From contig SVHN01000005.1 of the NCBI GenBank assembly GCA_015055805.1, forward strand, positions 1 through 64,000: 64,000 nt of DNA. Direction: 5' to 3'. Below the pieces are notes generated by a model. It was not told the DNA's origin and did no database searches. It saw only the letters and a program-made list of their open reading frames with translations. Positions 1-7,285 of this stretch are shown one piece after another (within the stretch, counting starts at the first letter, position 1; each line of letters opens with the position of its first letter). Both the position numbers and the translations under genes were made by a program. The DNA comes from Clostridiales bacterium (lineage in GTDB: Bacteria > Bacillota > Clostridia > Christensenellales > Borkfalkiaceae).

Positions 1-1
1 T

Positions 2-61
2 AATCTCCTTTGATTTATTTGATTGCGGTTGGTCACCACTTTCATTTTATCACAGGAGATT
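2..61. repeat. 8-bp inverted repeat at window edge
   Basis: AATCTCCT at 2-9 is the reverse complement of AGGAGATT at 54-61, separated by 44 bases. On the plus strand the right arm is an SD-like AGGAG followed by a T-run and an ATG at 66, which opens only a 19-codon frame. This could be the end of an element continuing to the left of the window. Nothing coding is recognised here. Confidence 0.3.
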
Positions 62-85
62 TTTTATGTCCATAGCCATAGGCTT

Positions 86-116
86 TTCCCACCACCCGCA
101 TAGCAGGTGGTTTACT
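86..116. mobile_element. IS200/IS605-like end hairpin (remnant)
   Basis: ACCACC (91-96) pairs with GGTGGT (106-111), with GC (98-99) and GC (103-104) inside the stem after one mismatch. Subterminal hairpins of this size and the sequence style GCATAGCAGGTGGTTT are typical of IS200/IS605-family ends. No TnpA or TnpB frame is present next to it, so this is at most a remnant or a non-autonomous end. Recognition is by eye only. Confidence 0.35.
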
Positions 117-123
117 ATACAAT

Positions 124-155
124 AAAAAAAGGAAAGCGACTGCTTTCCTTTTTTT
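124..155 (+). terminator. intrinsic terminator
   Basis: GGAAAGC (131-137) pairs with GCTTTCC (142-148). An A-run lies in front and a T-run behind, so it could work in both directions. No complete gene in the window ends here; it may terminate something that lies to the left. Confidence 0.6.
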
Positions 156-163
156 AGTCCTAA

Positions 164-210
164 AGGTGAATTATACTATTAAGTGCAACACTTAATAGTA
201 TAATTCACCT
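164..210. repeat. perfect 22-bp palindrome with 3-nt loop
   Basis: The 22-base arm at 164-185, starting AGGTGAATTATAC, is exactly repeated in reverse complement at 189-210, leaving only CAA (186-188) in the loop. There is no T-run directly after it, so it is not an ordinary terminator. It may be a palindromic repeat, a recombination or replication hairpin, or the processed remnant of a mobile element. No gene is recognised between 156 and 280. Confidence 0.75.
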
Positions 211-280
211 AAATTCTTAATACCCCCCTTATACAAGGAGGATATCACCTGTTTTTTATTTTTCAACTTGCTTATGACAT

Positions 281-748
281 TTAATTATATATATTAACTA
301 TTATTTTATCTTTTTGTTTTTTTGCGTATTTTAACGCCTTATAAGCACCGCTATCTTGCCTTTCTTCTGCGTAAAAAACGACGTAATCGCTATTATCAAT
401 CATTGCGCAGTTTCTAAAATAAATGCTTTTATACCAACCGTCAAAAGACGGAACAAGATAAACAACTTCATCATAATCTTCCCTATTAAAATACGGCGTT
501 TTCTTGCACAAAAACCTTTCTTGAGAAACACAGTATTTACGTTTTAAATTAAACTCTGGTCTTTCTCTACTCACTTCGGTCAATACCTGATAGCAAAGGT
601 CGTCAAACTCTCCATACCCACCAAAATAGAAAGTCGTACACCCAAACTCTATTGCTTTATAAATCTCTGTCCTGATTTATTCAATAATATTCTCTTTCGC
701 ATCAACCGTCCTATGCCCAAAAAAAGAACAGATTTTCTCTTTTATCAT
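281..748 (-). pseudogene. SLOG/DUF1273-type nucleotide-binding protein, interrupted
   Basis: Reading the minus strand from the ATG at 748 gives a protein that begins MIKEKICSFFGHR, then meets an in-frame TAA at 677-679 (codon 24). It continues in the same frame through FGCTTFYFGGYGEFD to IVNIYN and a stop at 281. The FFGHR opening, the middle FGGYGEFD and the final SGAYKALKYAKK helix are the usual layout of small SLOG-superfamily (DUF1273/YpsA-like) proteins, which bind nucleotides or nucleotide-derived ligands. A TTG at 583 could restart translation of the last 100 residues, but with the nucleotide-binding start removed. One point mutation, or an assembly error, would explain the break. A GTG at 784 is also in frame and lies downstream of GGAGG, but that region forms a terminator hairpin. 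Confidence 0.65.
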
Positions 749-751
749 AAA

Positions 752-930
752 AATAAAAAAGTGCCAACCCTTGCGAGATGACACTTGTAGAACACCTCCG
801 CTTGATTACCACATCAATTATAACATCACTTTTCAGTCAGTTATTGCGTACCGTGTCGCTACCGAAACATAGTATGACTGAAAAAGCAAAAAAAAATTGC
901 CCTGTGATGTTTTTATAAAATTGATGTGGT
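752..930 (-). ncRNA. structured leader RNA, copy 1 (ahead of the SLOG pseudogene)
   Basis: Transcribed on the minus strand, the predicted RNA starts at the first stem. Pairs are 919-930 with 808-819 (12 bp), 904-911 with 822-829 (8 bp) and 875-884 with 830-839 (10 bp), leaving a 35-nt loop rich in GGTA repeats. CAGGGCAA occurs at 904-897. After the closing arm come CGGAG (800-796), 11 nt, and a terminator hairpin GTGTCA/TGGCAC (784-779 with 766-761), followed by T6-A-T5 running into the ATG at 748. The same plan recurs at 26962-27168. It could be an attenuator, a riboswitch or a free small RNA; no known Rfam class was recognised. Confidence 0.6.
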
Positions 931-936
931 ATGGTT

Positions 937-965
937 ATTATAGCACTTATTTTAATATTTTTCAA
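937..965 (-). promoter_or_regulatory. sigma-A promoter of structured leader copy 1
   Basis: TTGAAA (965-960), a 17-bp spacer and a perfect TATAAT (942-937) on the minus strand. The predicted start about 7 bp downstream falls on the first base of the long stem at 930. Confidence 0.7.
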
Positions 966-1003
966 TAAAAATATGACAAATTTTTTTCAAGTTAACGCTG
1001 AAT

Positions 1004-1038
1004 AGTAAATATCCACCCAAAGCGGATGGATATTTACT
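1004..1038 (-). terminator. 12-bp inverted repeat after folT
   Basis: AGTAAATATCCA (1004-1015) and TGGATATTTACT (1027-1038) pair perfectly around an 11-nt loop. It lies just beyond the folT stop codon. The T-run expected of a classic intrinsic terminator is missing, so it may instead be a 3' stabilising stem or a repeat. Confidence 0.5.
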
Positions 1039-1060
1039 GCATTAAAAATATTAAATTCTC

Positions 1061-1666
1061 TTAATCTTCAGTTGCATTTTCTTTACTTGGTTTAATAGAG
1101 TTTTTTATCCTAAACACAATGGGATAAAAAACGAATAGCATAACGTAATTAAAAATACTGTTCCAAATTTGACCTTGAACAAACAACCTTGCGACCAAAT
1201 AAGCGGTAAAAGGTACTTTTCGCGTATTATAAATGAGCCAAAAAGCCGTTGTATTAATTGCAACCGTGCAAATAAGAAAGGTTAGCACGCACACTACTGA
1301 AATTTTAATATATATTGCAAACTTATTATTTAAGTCAACGCAGTTCATAATCAGCCCTGCAATAAAAGCGACAAGCCCCATACTGAGTCCTATCCACGGC
1401 ATATACATAAATCCACCAGAGTTATATAAAAAGCCGACTAAATCACCTAAAAAACACGCAGCAAACCCAAACAGCGGACCTATTATCATTCCGGTTATTG
1501 CAGAAAAGAATATGGTGAGCGAAAACTGCGTATCTGCAAGCTTAAATTCAAAAAACATATTGCAAACCACGCAAAGAGCGGTCATAACGGCAATATATGC
1601 AATTTTTTGCGTATGAGTGCTGTCAGATAAGATATCCGACGATAAAAACTTCTTGATTTTAAACAT
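1061..1666 (-). CDS. folT: ECF transporter S component for folate (FolT)
   Basis: This 201-residue integral membrane protein has about six hydrophobic segments, with loops such as LADTQFSLTIFFSAITG and GGFMYMPWIGLSMG typical of folate-family S components. It binds the vitamin at the outer face and docks on the shared EcfA/A'/T energising module, whose genes are not in this window. The assignment to folate rests mainly on the THF riboswitch directly upstream. The start at 1666 is chosen because GGGAG lies 8 nt before it; the TTG at 1681 would place the SD inside the gene. A 12-bp inverted repeat follows the stop codon. The gene is divergent from the DUF421 gene. Confidence 0.85.
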   Translation of the reverse strand: MFKIKKFLSSDILSDSTHTQKIAYIAVMTALCVVCNMFFEFKLADTQFSLTIFFSAITGMIIGPLFGFAACFLGDLVGFLYNSGGFMYMPWIGLSMGLVAFIAGLIMNCVDLNNKFAIYIKISVVCVLTFLICTVAINTTAFWLIYNTRKVPFTAYLVARLFVQGQIWNSIFNYVMLFVFYPIVFRIKNSIKPSKENATED

Positions 1667-1700
1667 AAAAAAATCTCCCAAAATAAATTTAGAGAGACCG
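1667..1700 (-). promoter_or_regulatory. SD-sequestering/terminator hairpin of folT
   Basis: On the RNA, UCUCUC can pair with GGGAGA (one G-U), and the second arm contains the ribosome binding site. It is followed by seven U directly before the AUG at 1666. The hairpin could act as the expression platform of the riboswitch, either as terminator or as translation block. Confidence 0.5.
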
Positions 1701-1736
1701 ATAAAACCCTCGCGCCAAAAAATAGCGCAGAAAATA

Positions 1737-1827
1737 ATAGCGGACGCGTAAAGACACCGCAGGTTTCCCTTTCGTTTGCAAACGACATCCCATTTTGCAA
1801 CACTTTACGCATCTTTACTACTCTATG
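1737..1827 (-). promoter_or_regulatory. tetrahydrofolate (THF) riboswitch
   Basis: The minus-strand leader contains, in order, the conserved pieces of the class: GAGTAG, GCGTAAAGTG, ATGGGATGTCG, CGAAAGGGAAACC, GCGGTG and CGTCCGCTAT. The P1 ends ATAG (1826-1823) and CTAT (1740-1737) pair. THF riboswitches are known to control folate uptake (folT) and folate biosynthesis in Firmicutes, which fits the gene downstream. The GGGAUGUCG internal segment makes the identification strong even without a covariance search. Confidence 0.9.
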
Positions 1828-1832
1828 TTTTA

Positions 1833-1861
1833 ATAATATCACTATGCGCGAATTTTGTCAA
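1833..1861 (-). promoter_or_regulatory. folT promoter
   Basis: TTGACA (1861-1856), a 17-bp spacer and TATTAT (1838-1833). The start would fall at about 1827, the first base of the riboswitch. Confidence 0.75.
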
Positions 1862-1900
1862 CGATAATAACCGCATAATTTTTCACCTTTAACCGATACT

Positions 1901-2593
1901 ATGCGTATGTTAGTAACCTTTTTAAGAACCTTTATAATCTTTACCACCCTAATAATCATAATGCGACTTATGGGCAAACGTCAGATAGGTGAAATGCAAC
2001 CGTTTGAGTTTGTAGTAACGCTAATTATAGCAGACCTTGCGTGTATTCCTATGGCAGACGTATCAATCCCACTTTTATATGGTGTAGTATCTATCGCTTG
2101 CCTTTTTATTCTGCACCAAATATTATCGCTTATTGAACAGAGCGGTAGAATTGCAAAGCGAATTATTTCTGGAAAACCTAGCCTTGTAATAAACAAGGAC
2201 GGCGTAGATTTACTTGAACTTAAACGCAACAACCTAGGCGTTGACGACCTAATAGAATCCATGCGCGCGGCAGGATATTTTTCTTTTGACGACCTATATT
2301 ACGCCATTTACGAATCTAACGGTAAACTCTCGGCAATGGAAAACCCCAACCGCACCGAAAAAGAACACTCTCTACCCCTACTTATCGTAAACGACGGTAA
2401 AATCGAGAGTAAAAATACCGAACTTATAAAGGAAAACAAGGAAAGAGTTTACGCGTTTATAAAGGCGCAAAATACCACGGTTAAAAACGTGGAAGTTCTT
2501 ACCGTAGACGGTAACGGCAGGGCGTATTTTAAGACCAAAAAACAACCGTTTAAGATTTTAACTTATACGCTCTCAGAGGAGGCAAAATGGTAA
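1901..2593 (+). CDS. DUF421/YetF-family membrane protein
   Basis: The 230-residue protein has three N-terminal membrane segments, including the family-typical RLMGKRQIGEMQPFEFVVTL, then a cytoplasmic part with KPSLVINKDGV, NNLGVDDLIESMRAAGYF and ENPNRTEK. These are the hallmarks of the DUF421 (YetF/YrbG/YdfS) family. The molecular function is unknown; several Bacillus members are linked to sporulation or spore membrane traits. The next gene overlaps its end by 7 bp and encodes DUF4363, a frequent partner, so the two are co-translated and probably form a membrane unit. The start at the first ATG is the likely one because the family begins with this hydrophobic helix. It is divergent from folT. 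Confidence 0.85.
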   Translation: MRMLVTFLRTFIIFTTLIIIMRLMGKRQIGEMQPFEFVVTLIIADLACIPMADVSIPLLYGVVSIACLFILHQILSLIEQSGRIAKRIISGKPSLVINKDGVDLLELKRNNLGVDDLIESMRAAGYFSFDDLYYAIYESNGKLSAMENPNRTEKEHSLPLLIVNDGKIESKNTELIKENKERVYAFIKAQNTTVKNVEVLTVDGNGRAYFKTKKQPFKILTYTLSEEAKW

Positions 2594-2964
2594 GATCTAT
2601 CATATCTATGCTATGCGTTGCCGTACTGCTTGTCGTCGGCGCAATATTTGAAAGTAGGTTTATAAACAATCAGTTCGACGATTTTCACGACGTTTTAGAA
2701 GTACTTTACGAAAAGATTGACGATAAGGACGCCACCCAAGACGACGTTTACGCCGTTCAGGAAAACTGGCTTAATAAAAAGAAAAATTTACACGCTTTTA
2801 TTCCACACACCGAGATAAAGGAAGTGGACTTGTGGCTTGCGGAAACCGTAACTTTAGTTCGCGACAAAGAGTGGACCGACGCCATATCAAAAGTGGAAGT
2901 ATTAATCGAACTTTCCGAACAAATCCCCAAGACTTTCCGACTAGCTTTTGAAAATATACTTTAA
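2587..2964 (+). CDS. DUF4363 family protein
   Basis: A 125-residue protein with one N-terminal membrane anchor (about residues 4-21) and an extracytoplasmic helical domain containing YEKIDDKDATQDDVYAVQENW. This matches the DUF4363 pattern of an anchored four-helix protein. It starts within the last codons of the DUF421 gene (7-bp overlap), with AGAGGAGG just upstream, so translation is coupled. The pairing of DUF421 with DUF4363 is common in Clostridia, and the function is not established. Confidence 0.75.
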   Translation: MVRSIISMLCVAVLLVVGAIFESRFINNQFDDFHDVLEVLYEKIDDKDATQDDVYAVQENWLNKKKNLHAFIPHTEIKEVDLWLAETVTLVRDKEWTDAISKVEVLIELSEQIPKTFRLAFENIL

Positions 2965-3073
2965 GTGGCTTATAGTGCAAATCTTATCGTTAAAAATGCA
3001 TTGACTTTTAACTTTATATAATGTTAAAATTTTAAAGTAAAATCTTAAAATAAAACTTACGGAGCAAATAAAA

Positions 3074-4225
3074 ATGAAAGGTTTTGTTGACGCAAAAGTT
3101 TACGTAGAAAATCAAGGCATTATCACCACTAACGTCGGTGTTGAAAACGGTAAAATCGCATACATAGGCGAAGATAAAAGTAAGATAACCGAGCCTTATC
3201 CCTATTCCCCCGACCAAGTCGTTCTTCCTGGCTTTATCGACCAACACGTTCACGGCGCGGCAGGCGCAGACGCTATGGACGGAACGGTTTCGGCACTTAA
3301 TACCATTGCTAACGCCTTAGCAAAGGAAGGTACTACGTCTTTTCTTGCTACGACTATGACGCAGAGTCCCGAAAACATATTAAAGGCAATGACCGCCGTT
3401 AAAGATTATAGAGAAAGCGCAAGTATGCTCGGCGCAAGGGTTAGCGGTATTCACCTTGAAGGTCCGTTCATTTCCTTAAAGCACGTTGGTGCGCAACCCA
3501 AAGAATACGTCGCTATCCCGTCGCCCGAAGTTTTCGATACGTATAATTCGGCAAGCGGTAACGCTATAAAAGTAGTTAGCCTTGCCCCCGAAGAAGAGGG
3601 CGCGGAAGAACTTATCCGCCACCTAGATAAGAACGGAATAGTCGCAAGTATCGGTCACTCGGACGCTGGTTTTGCGGTTATTGAAAAGGCAAGAGAGTGG
3701 GGCTTAAAAAACGTTACGCACACCTTTAACGCGCAAAGGGGACTTCATCACCGTGAAGTCGGCGCGGTTGGTAGTGCAATGCTGTTCGACGACCTTAACT
3801 GCGAAGCGATATGCGACACTATTCACCTATCCGTTCCTGCTATTAAGTTACTTATAAAAAATAAACCGCACGACAAATTCACCCTTATCACCGACGCTAT
3901 GCGCGCAAAACATTTGGCGGACGGAATAAGCGAACTCGGCGGTCAAGAAGTTATCGTTAAAAACGGCGAAGCAAGACTTAAAGACGGCACGCTTGCAGGT
4001 AGCACCTTAAAGATGAACGACGCTATTAAAAATCTCGTCTTAAAGTGCGACGTTAAGTTCCTTGACGCGATTGATTTTGCAACTATAAACCCCGCAAAAA
4101 ATCTTGGCTTATTTAACGACGTCGGTTCTATAAAGGTCGGTAAAATTGCAGACTTCGCAATCCTTGACGGTGAATTTAACGTTCACTTAACCGTCCGTGA
4201 CGGCGAAATCGTCTATAAAAATTAA
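3074..4225 (+). CDS. nagA: N-acetylglucosamine-6-phosphate deacetylase
   Basis: A 383-residue amidohydrolase that removes acetate from GlcNAc-6-phosphate, producing glucosamine-6-phosphate for glycolysis or cell-wall recycling. The metal-binding H-x-H is at residues 58-60 in FIDQHVHGA. HLEGPFIS, GHSDA and the late LITDAMRA motif (catalytic Asp) follow in the usual order. The length is normal for the family. GGAG lies 9 nt before the ATG, and TTGACT-18-TAAAAT at 3001-3030 is a possible promoter. The gene stands alone: no nagB, PTS or GntR regulator adjoins it. A strong terminator follows. Confidence 0.93.
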   Translation: MKGFVDAKVYVENQGIITTNVGVENGKIAYIGEDKSKITEPYPYSPDQVVLPGFIDQHVHGAAGADAMDGTVSALNTIANALAKEGTTSFLATTMTQSPENILKAMTAVKDYRESASMLGARVSGIHLEGPFISLKHVGAQPKEYVAIPSPEVFDTYNSASGNAIKVVSLAPEEEGAEELIRHLDKNGIVASIGHSDAGFAVIEKAREWGLKNVTHTFNAQRGLHHREVGAVGSAMLFDDLNCEAICDTIHLSVPAIKLLIKNKPHDKFTLITDAMRAKHLADGISELGGQEVIVKNGEARLKDGTLAGSTLKMNDAIKNLVLKCDVKFLDAIDFATINPAKNLGLFNDVGSIKVGKIADFAILDGEFNVHLTVRDGEIVYKN

Positions 4226-4240
4226 CCGTTTAAAACTGTA

Positions 4241-4276
4241 CGACCGAGTGTAATTTTACACTCGGTCGATTTTTTT
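4241..4276 (+). terminator. nagA terminator
   Basis: ACCGAGTGTA (4243-4252) pairs with TACACTCGGT (4257-4266), flanked by CG on both sides and followed by a run of T on the plus strand. It lies in the convergent gap with queH. Confidence 0.9.
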
Positions 4277-4284
4277 ATTCTTTT

Positions 4285-4881
4285 TTATCTTTTTGAAAAT
4301 TCACAGCCACAGTAGTTTTGGCGGTACAAATCAAACTCTTTGGAAAGTTCGACCGAGCGTTTGTAGCCGTTTTGCTTTTTAAAATCCGACGGCAAAAATT
4401 TTACGCCCAACTCTTTACCTATCTTTTCGCCTATCGCGTTTATAAGTTTGGCGTTCTTTAATGGGCTGACCGTGAGTGTCGTTGTAAAATACTCTGCGCC
4501 TAATTCCTTGGCTTTTTCCGCCGTGCGTTTTAGCCTTAGTTCAAAGCATTTTGCGCATCTAGCACCGCCCTCTAAGCAATCTCCTAAGCCGATTACCGCG
4601 CTTAAAAACTCTGATTTATCATATTCTTCAACAATACAATTTACTTTAAGTTCTTTGCACAGTCTTTGCTGTTCGGTTGCTCGGTGGTTAAACTCTTCGA
4701 CGGTATCTAGATTAGGGTTATAATAATAAACGGTAACGTCAAAATAATCTTTAACGCGTTCCAAGCACGAAGTAGAACAAGGCGCGCAACAAGAGTGCAT
4801 TAAAAGTGTAGGTTTAACGCCTTTTTCTTTTGCCGCGTCCATTATACTATTCATTTCCCTGTCGAAGTTTCTATCGTTCAT
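4285..4881 (-). CDS. queH: epoxyqueuosine reductase QueH
   Basis: A 198-residue QueH (former DUF208) protein, the non-cobalamin enzyme for the last step of queuosine synthesis in tRNA, reducing epoxyqueuosine to queuosine. Diagnostic features are the CCAPC cluster at residues 31-35, YYNPNLD soon after, the CLEGGARCAKCFELR motif that supplies metal and Fe-S ligands, and the C-terminal YCGCEFS. The start overlaps the stop of the preceding pepE-like gene by one base (TAATG), so the two are translationally coupled. No other queuosine genes are near, and no preQ1 riboswitch was seen upstream. Confidence 0.92.
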   Translation of the reverse strand: MNDRNFDREMNSIMDAAKEKGVKPTLLMHSCCAPCSTSCLERVKDYFDVTVYYYNPNLDTVEEFNHRATEQQRLCKELKVNCIVEEYDKSEFLSAVIGLGDCLEGGARCAKCFELRLKRTAEKAKELGAEYFTTTLTVSPLKNAKLINAIGEKIGKELGVKFLPSDFKKQNGYKRSVELSKEFDLYRQNYCGCEFSKR

Positions 4882-5579
4882 TAAAGTTCCTTCTTTATCG
4901 TTTCACCGTTTTCTATACTCATATAATAGGCTTTTCCACCTGCGGATATAACGCCGTTATACTTACCGTCAATAAACTCGATAGCGCAGTCGTTTTCCAC
5001 GCAGTACGCGCCGTTAATCTCGCCTTTTTTTAACGCGGCGGTAAAATCTTGTTCCCTTTCGTTAAAGTGCGGACACATTGCGCCGTCCAAAATCCCTAAG
5101 CCTTTCTTTAAGACGTATTCCGAACTTTGACCGCGCATTATTTCGTAGTCGGTATACATATCCTTAAACCAACAGATTGCGCCTGCCGAAAGACCACAGA
5201 TAATCTTGCCGTCTTCATACGCCTTGATTATGAGTTTATCTAAGCCCGTTTCTTTCCATTTATCAAGCATATACACGGTATCTCCGCCGCCGATATAAAT
5301 ACAGTCCGCCATCTCTATTTTTCCAGCGATTTTTTCCATATTCATTTCGCCGTAAACTATTAGAGCGACTTCGGCTTTAATATCGAATACCGAAGTATAA
5401 GTTTTTCTAAAACTATTAAAATACGGCATACTGTCGTGCGACGCCGTGCCGATAAACAAAGCGTTCGCTCTTTTTTCGCCTGCGTGATTTTTTGCCTTGT
5501 TTGCAATATATTCGTCTATTTTTAGGGTGGTTTTATTCTTGATTTCACCACCACCGATTGCTATTATAGTTTTTTCCAT
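4881..5579 (-). CDS. peptidase E-like protein (family S51)
   Basis: A 232-residue member of the S51/glutamine-amidotransferase-like fold. It has IAIGGGE at the start, IYIGGGDT about residue 94 and the nucleophile elbow CGLSAGA with Ser131. Family members hydrolyse Asp-X dipeptides or act on cyanophycin fragments. This YgaJ-like subgroup is not well characterised, so the substrate is uncertain. The start at 5579 follows AGGA with a 6-nt gap; a longer frame to 5597 lacks support. It is the first gene of a two-gene operon with queH. Confidence 0.8.
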   Translation of the reverse strand: MEKTIIAIGGGEIKNKTTLKIDEYIANKAKNHAGEKRANALFIGTASHDSMPYFNSFRKTYTSVFDIKAEVALIVYGEMNMEKIAGKIEMADCIYIGGGDTVYMLDKWKETGLDKLIIKAYEDGKIICGLSAGAICWFKDMYTDYEIMRGQSSEYVLKKGLGILDGAMCPHFNEREQDFTAALKKGEINGAYCVENDCAIEFIDGKYNGVISAGGKAYYMSIENGETIKKEL

Positions 5580-5672
5580 GTTAGTTCCTTTAATCAATAA
5601 ATATTTTTACAGAGATTCTTCGTTTGTCCGTCAAGATAGATAGGCTTAAAATGACAACGTATGGTACAATCG

Positions 5673-5700
5673 TAAAAAAGGTCAGACTTTTCGTCTAACC
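5673..5700 (-). terminator. terminator overlapping the cpsB-like stop codon
   Basis: GGTTAGAC and GTCTGACC pair on the minus strand (5700-5693 with 5687-5680) and are followed by a T-run. The stop codon at 5695-5697 lies inside the first arm. Confidence 0.8.
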
Positions 5701-6387
5701 CTTAATTATTTTTGATGCGTTTTTAAGAAAAACTTTGTTTGCGACAATCTCGCCAAACTTTCTCTTTATCACCTTGAACGCCTTTGCCATACAGTTTTCT
5801 CTGTTGTGGTGCACGTCCCCAGCAACAAAATCTACCAAGCCGTTTTCAAACAGAGCCATAACCTTTTTCTTTATGGCGCGACCTTCTTTCCCAAGAATAG
5901 AATCCGCGTTGACTTGTATGTAACCACCGACGTCTTTTACCGACCTTGCGTCGCTAAGGTCGGCGTGAAAATACCGTTCAAAGTGCGCGACTATAACCTT
6001 TTTATAGCCTAGACCGTTTAATTCGTAAACCACATCCGCAATGTCCGTATCTTCATAAAAGTCAAACTCTACTAGAATATATCCGCTGCCGTTTAAGTCT
6101 AGCGTTTCCGTGGTGGTAATAAATTCTTTAAAATCCTTGTCAAGATAAATTTCTTGACCGAGATAGAGCCGTACGGGAATACCCGCTTGCTCCGCTTTTT
6201 CCTTTAATGCGGCAAACTTTTCTTCAAGCTCTTTTCTTTCCGTAAGATAGTTTCCGCGGTAATGCGGAGTAAGCACCACGTCGCTTATCCCTTGCTGAGA
6301 AGATTCTTTAAGCAGGGCAAGCGATTCTTCCATTGACCTACTTCCGTCGTCCACCTCAGGCAAAATATGTGCGTGGATATCTATCAT
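5695..6387 (-). CDS. PHP-type tyrosine-protein phosphatase (CpsB/YwqE family)
   Basis: A 230-residue metal-dependent phosphatase of the polymerase-and-histidinol-phosphatase fold. It has DIHAHILPEVDDG at the N-terminus, LTPHY about residue 41, a central glutamate in LGQEIY, VAHFERY, and DVHHNREN near the end. CpsB/YwqE enzymes dephosphorylate the tyrosine-rich tails of bacterial tyrosine kinases that control polysaccharide export. The kinase partner is encoded directly upstream with a 3-bp gap, which supports the call. Polysaccharide genes are not present in the window, so the regulated target must be elsewhere. Confidence 0.88.
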   Translation of the reverse strand: MIDIHAHILPEVDDGSRSMEESLALLKESSQQGISDVVLTPHYRGNYLTERKELEEKFAALKEKAEQAGIPVRLYLGQEIYLDKDFKEFITTTETLDLNGSGYILVEFDFYEDTDIADVVYELNGLGYKKVIVAHFERYFHADLSDARSVKDVGGYIQVNADSILGKEGRAIKKKVMALFENGLVDFVAGDVHHNRENCMAKAFKVIKRKFGEIVANKVFLKNASKIIKG

Positions 6388-6390
6388 AAA

Positions 6391-7143
6391 TTATTCTTCC
6401 TCTTCTTCTATCGGGGAATTTTCTAGTTCTTCGGTGTACTTGTAATACTTGCCAGAATATCCGCCTGCGTAATACTTGGATTTTCTCTTGTCGTACATAG
6501 TAAATACCGAACCGAGTATTTCCGCGCCGTTCTTTTTGAGTTCTTTTATCGCCTCTACTACCTGTGCTTTGGTGGTGAGTGAGTGCGCTACCATAAACAA
6601 TACGCCGTCTGATACCTTTGATATATGGATATAGTCGGAAACCAAAAGTACGGGCGCACAGTCCAAGATTACAAAGTCGTAAATCTCTCTAAGTTCTGCG
6701 ATTAAGTCCTTAAACTTGTCCGATATGAAAACCAAAGACGAATTGTATACTTCTTTACCTCTAGTAATTATATCAACGTTTTCGTAATCCGTATGCTTAA
6801 TGATTTCTTCCTTGGTCTTTCCGTCAAGAATATACTCTGCAATACCAAGGTCTTTGCTAAGCTTAAACACGCGGTGCGATTTCGGTCTGCGGAAGTCAAG
6901 GTCAACTATTATGACCTTTTTGCCCGTAAGACCAAGGCTTACCGCAAGGTTGCAAGCGGTGGTGGTTTTACCTTCGCCTTCAACTGCAGATTCTATCTGA
7001 ATAACCTTTTTCGTTCCGTCAGCGTTCAAATATAAAACGTTGTCCCTAAGTCTACTATACCCCTCGTCCTTTCTGCTCTTATCTTTTTCTGCAACAACGA
7101 TTTTGCCAAACTCTGAATGTTTTTTCTTTTTACCAAACAGCAT
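6391..7143 (-). CDS. CpsD/CapB-family tyrosine kinase
   Basis: A 250-residue cytoplasmic BY-kinase. The Walker A sequence is VEGEGKTTT (about residues 54-62), followed by the A' motif VIIVDLDFRRP and the B motif FVILDCAP. The C-terminal tail has seven tyrosines within about 30 residues and then a run of five glutamates, the expected autophosphorylation cluster. GGAG lies close before the ATG at 7143; the longer frame to 7206 has no SD. The kinase needs a membrane activator of the CpsC/Wzz type, which is not encoded next to it. It is in an operon with its phosphatase. Confidence 0.88.
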   Translation of the reverse strand: MLFGKKKKHSEFGKIVVAEKDKSRKDEGYSRLRDNVLYLNADGTKKVIQIESAVEGEGKTTTACNLAVSLGLTGKKVIIVDLDFRRPKSHRVFKLSKDLGIAEYILDGKTKEEIIKHTDYENVDIITRGKEVYNSSLVFISDKFKDLIAELREIYDFVILDCAPVLLVSDYIHISKVSDGVLFMVAHSLTTKAQVVEAIKELKKNGAEILGSVFTMYDKRKSKYYAGGYSGKYYKYTEELENSPIEEEEE

Positions 7144-7285
7144 AATTATCTCCTTGAATAAACAAAATTTTGTATATTCTATAGAGTTATTATACATTAA
7201 TCGCAAAATAATTGCAATAAAATACCGCTTAAATTCGCATAAATACCTTATTTTTTACCGATTAAGCAAACAATTCACAAATTAT

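Noticed and set aside
66..125. Small ORF after AGGAG at 54-58
   Set aside because: It is only 19 codons and runs through the IS200-like hairpin; it is probably a chance SD-ATG pair.
5580..5694. preQ1 riboswitch ahead of pepE-queH
   Set aside because: No preQ1-I or preQ1-II core could be found; only a weak promoter-like TTGACG is visible.
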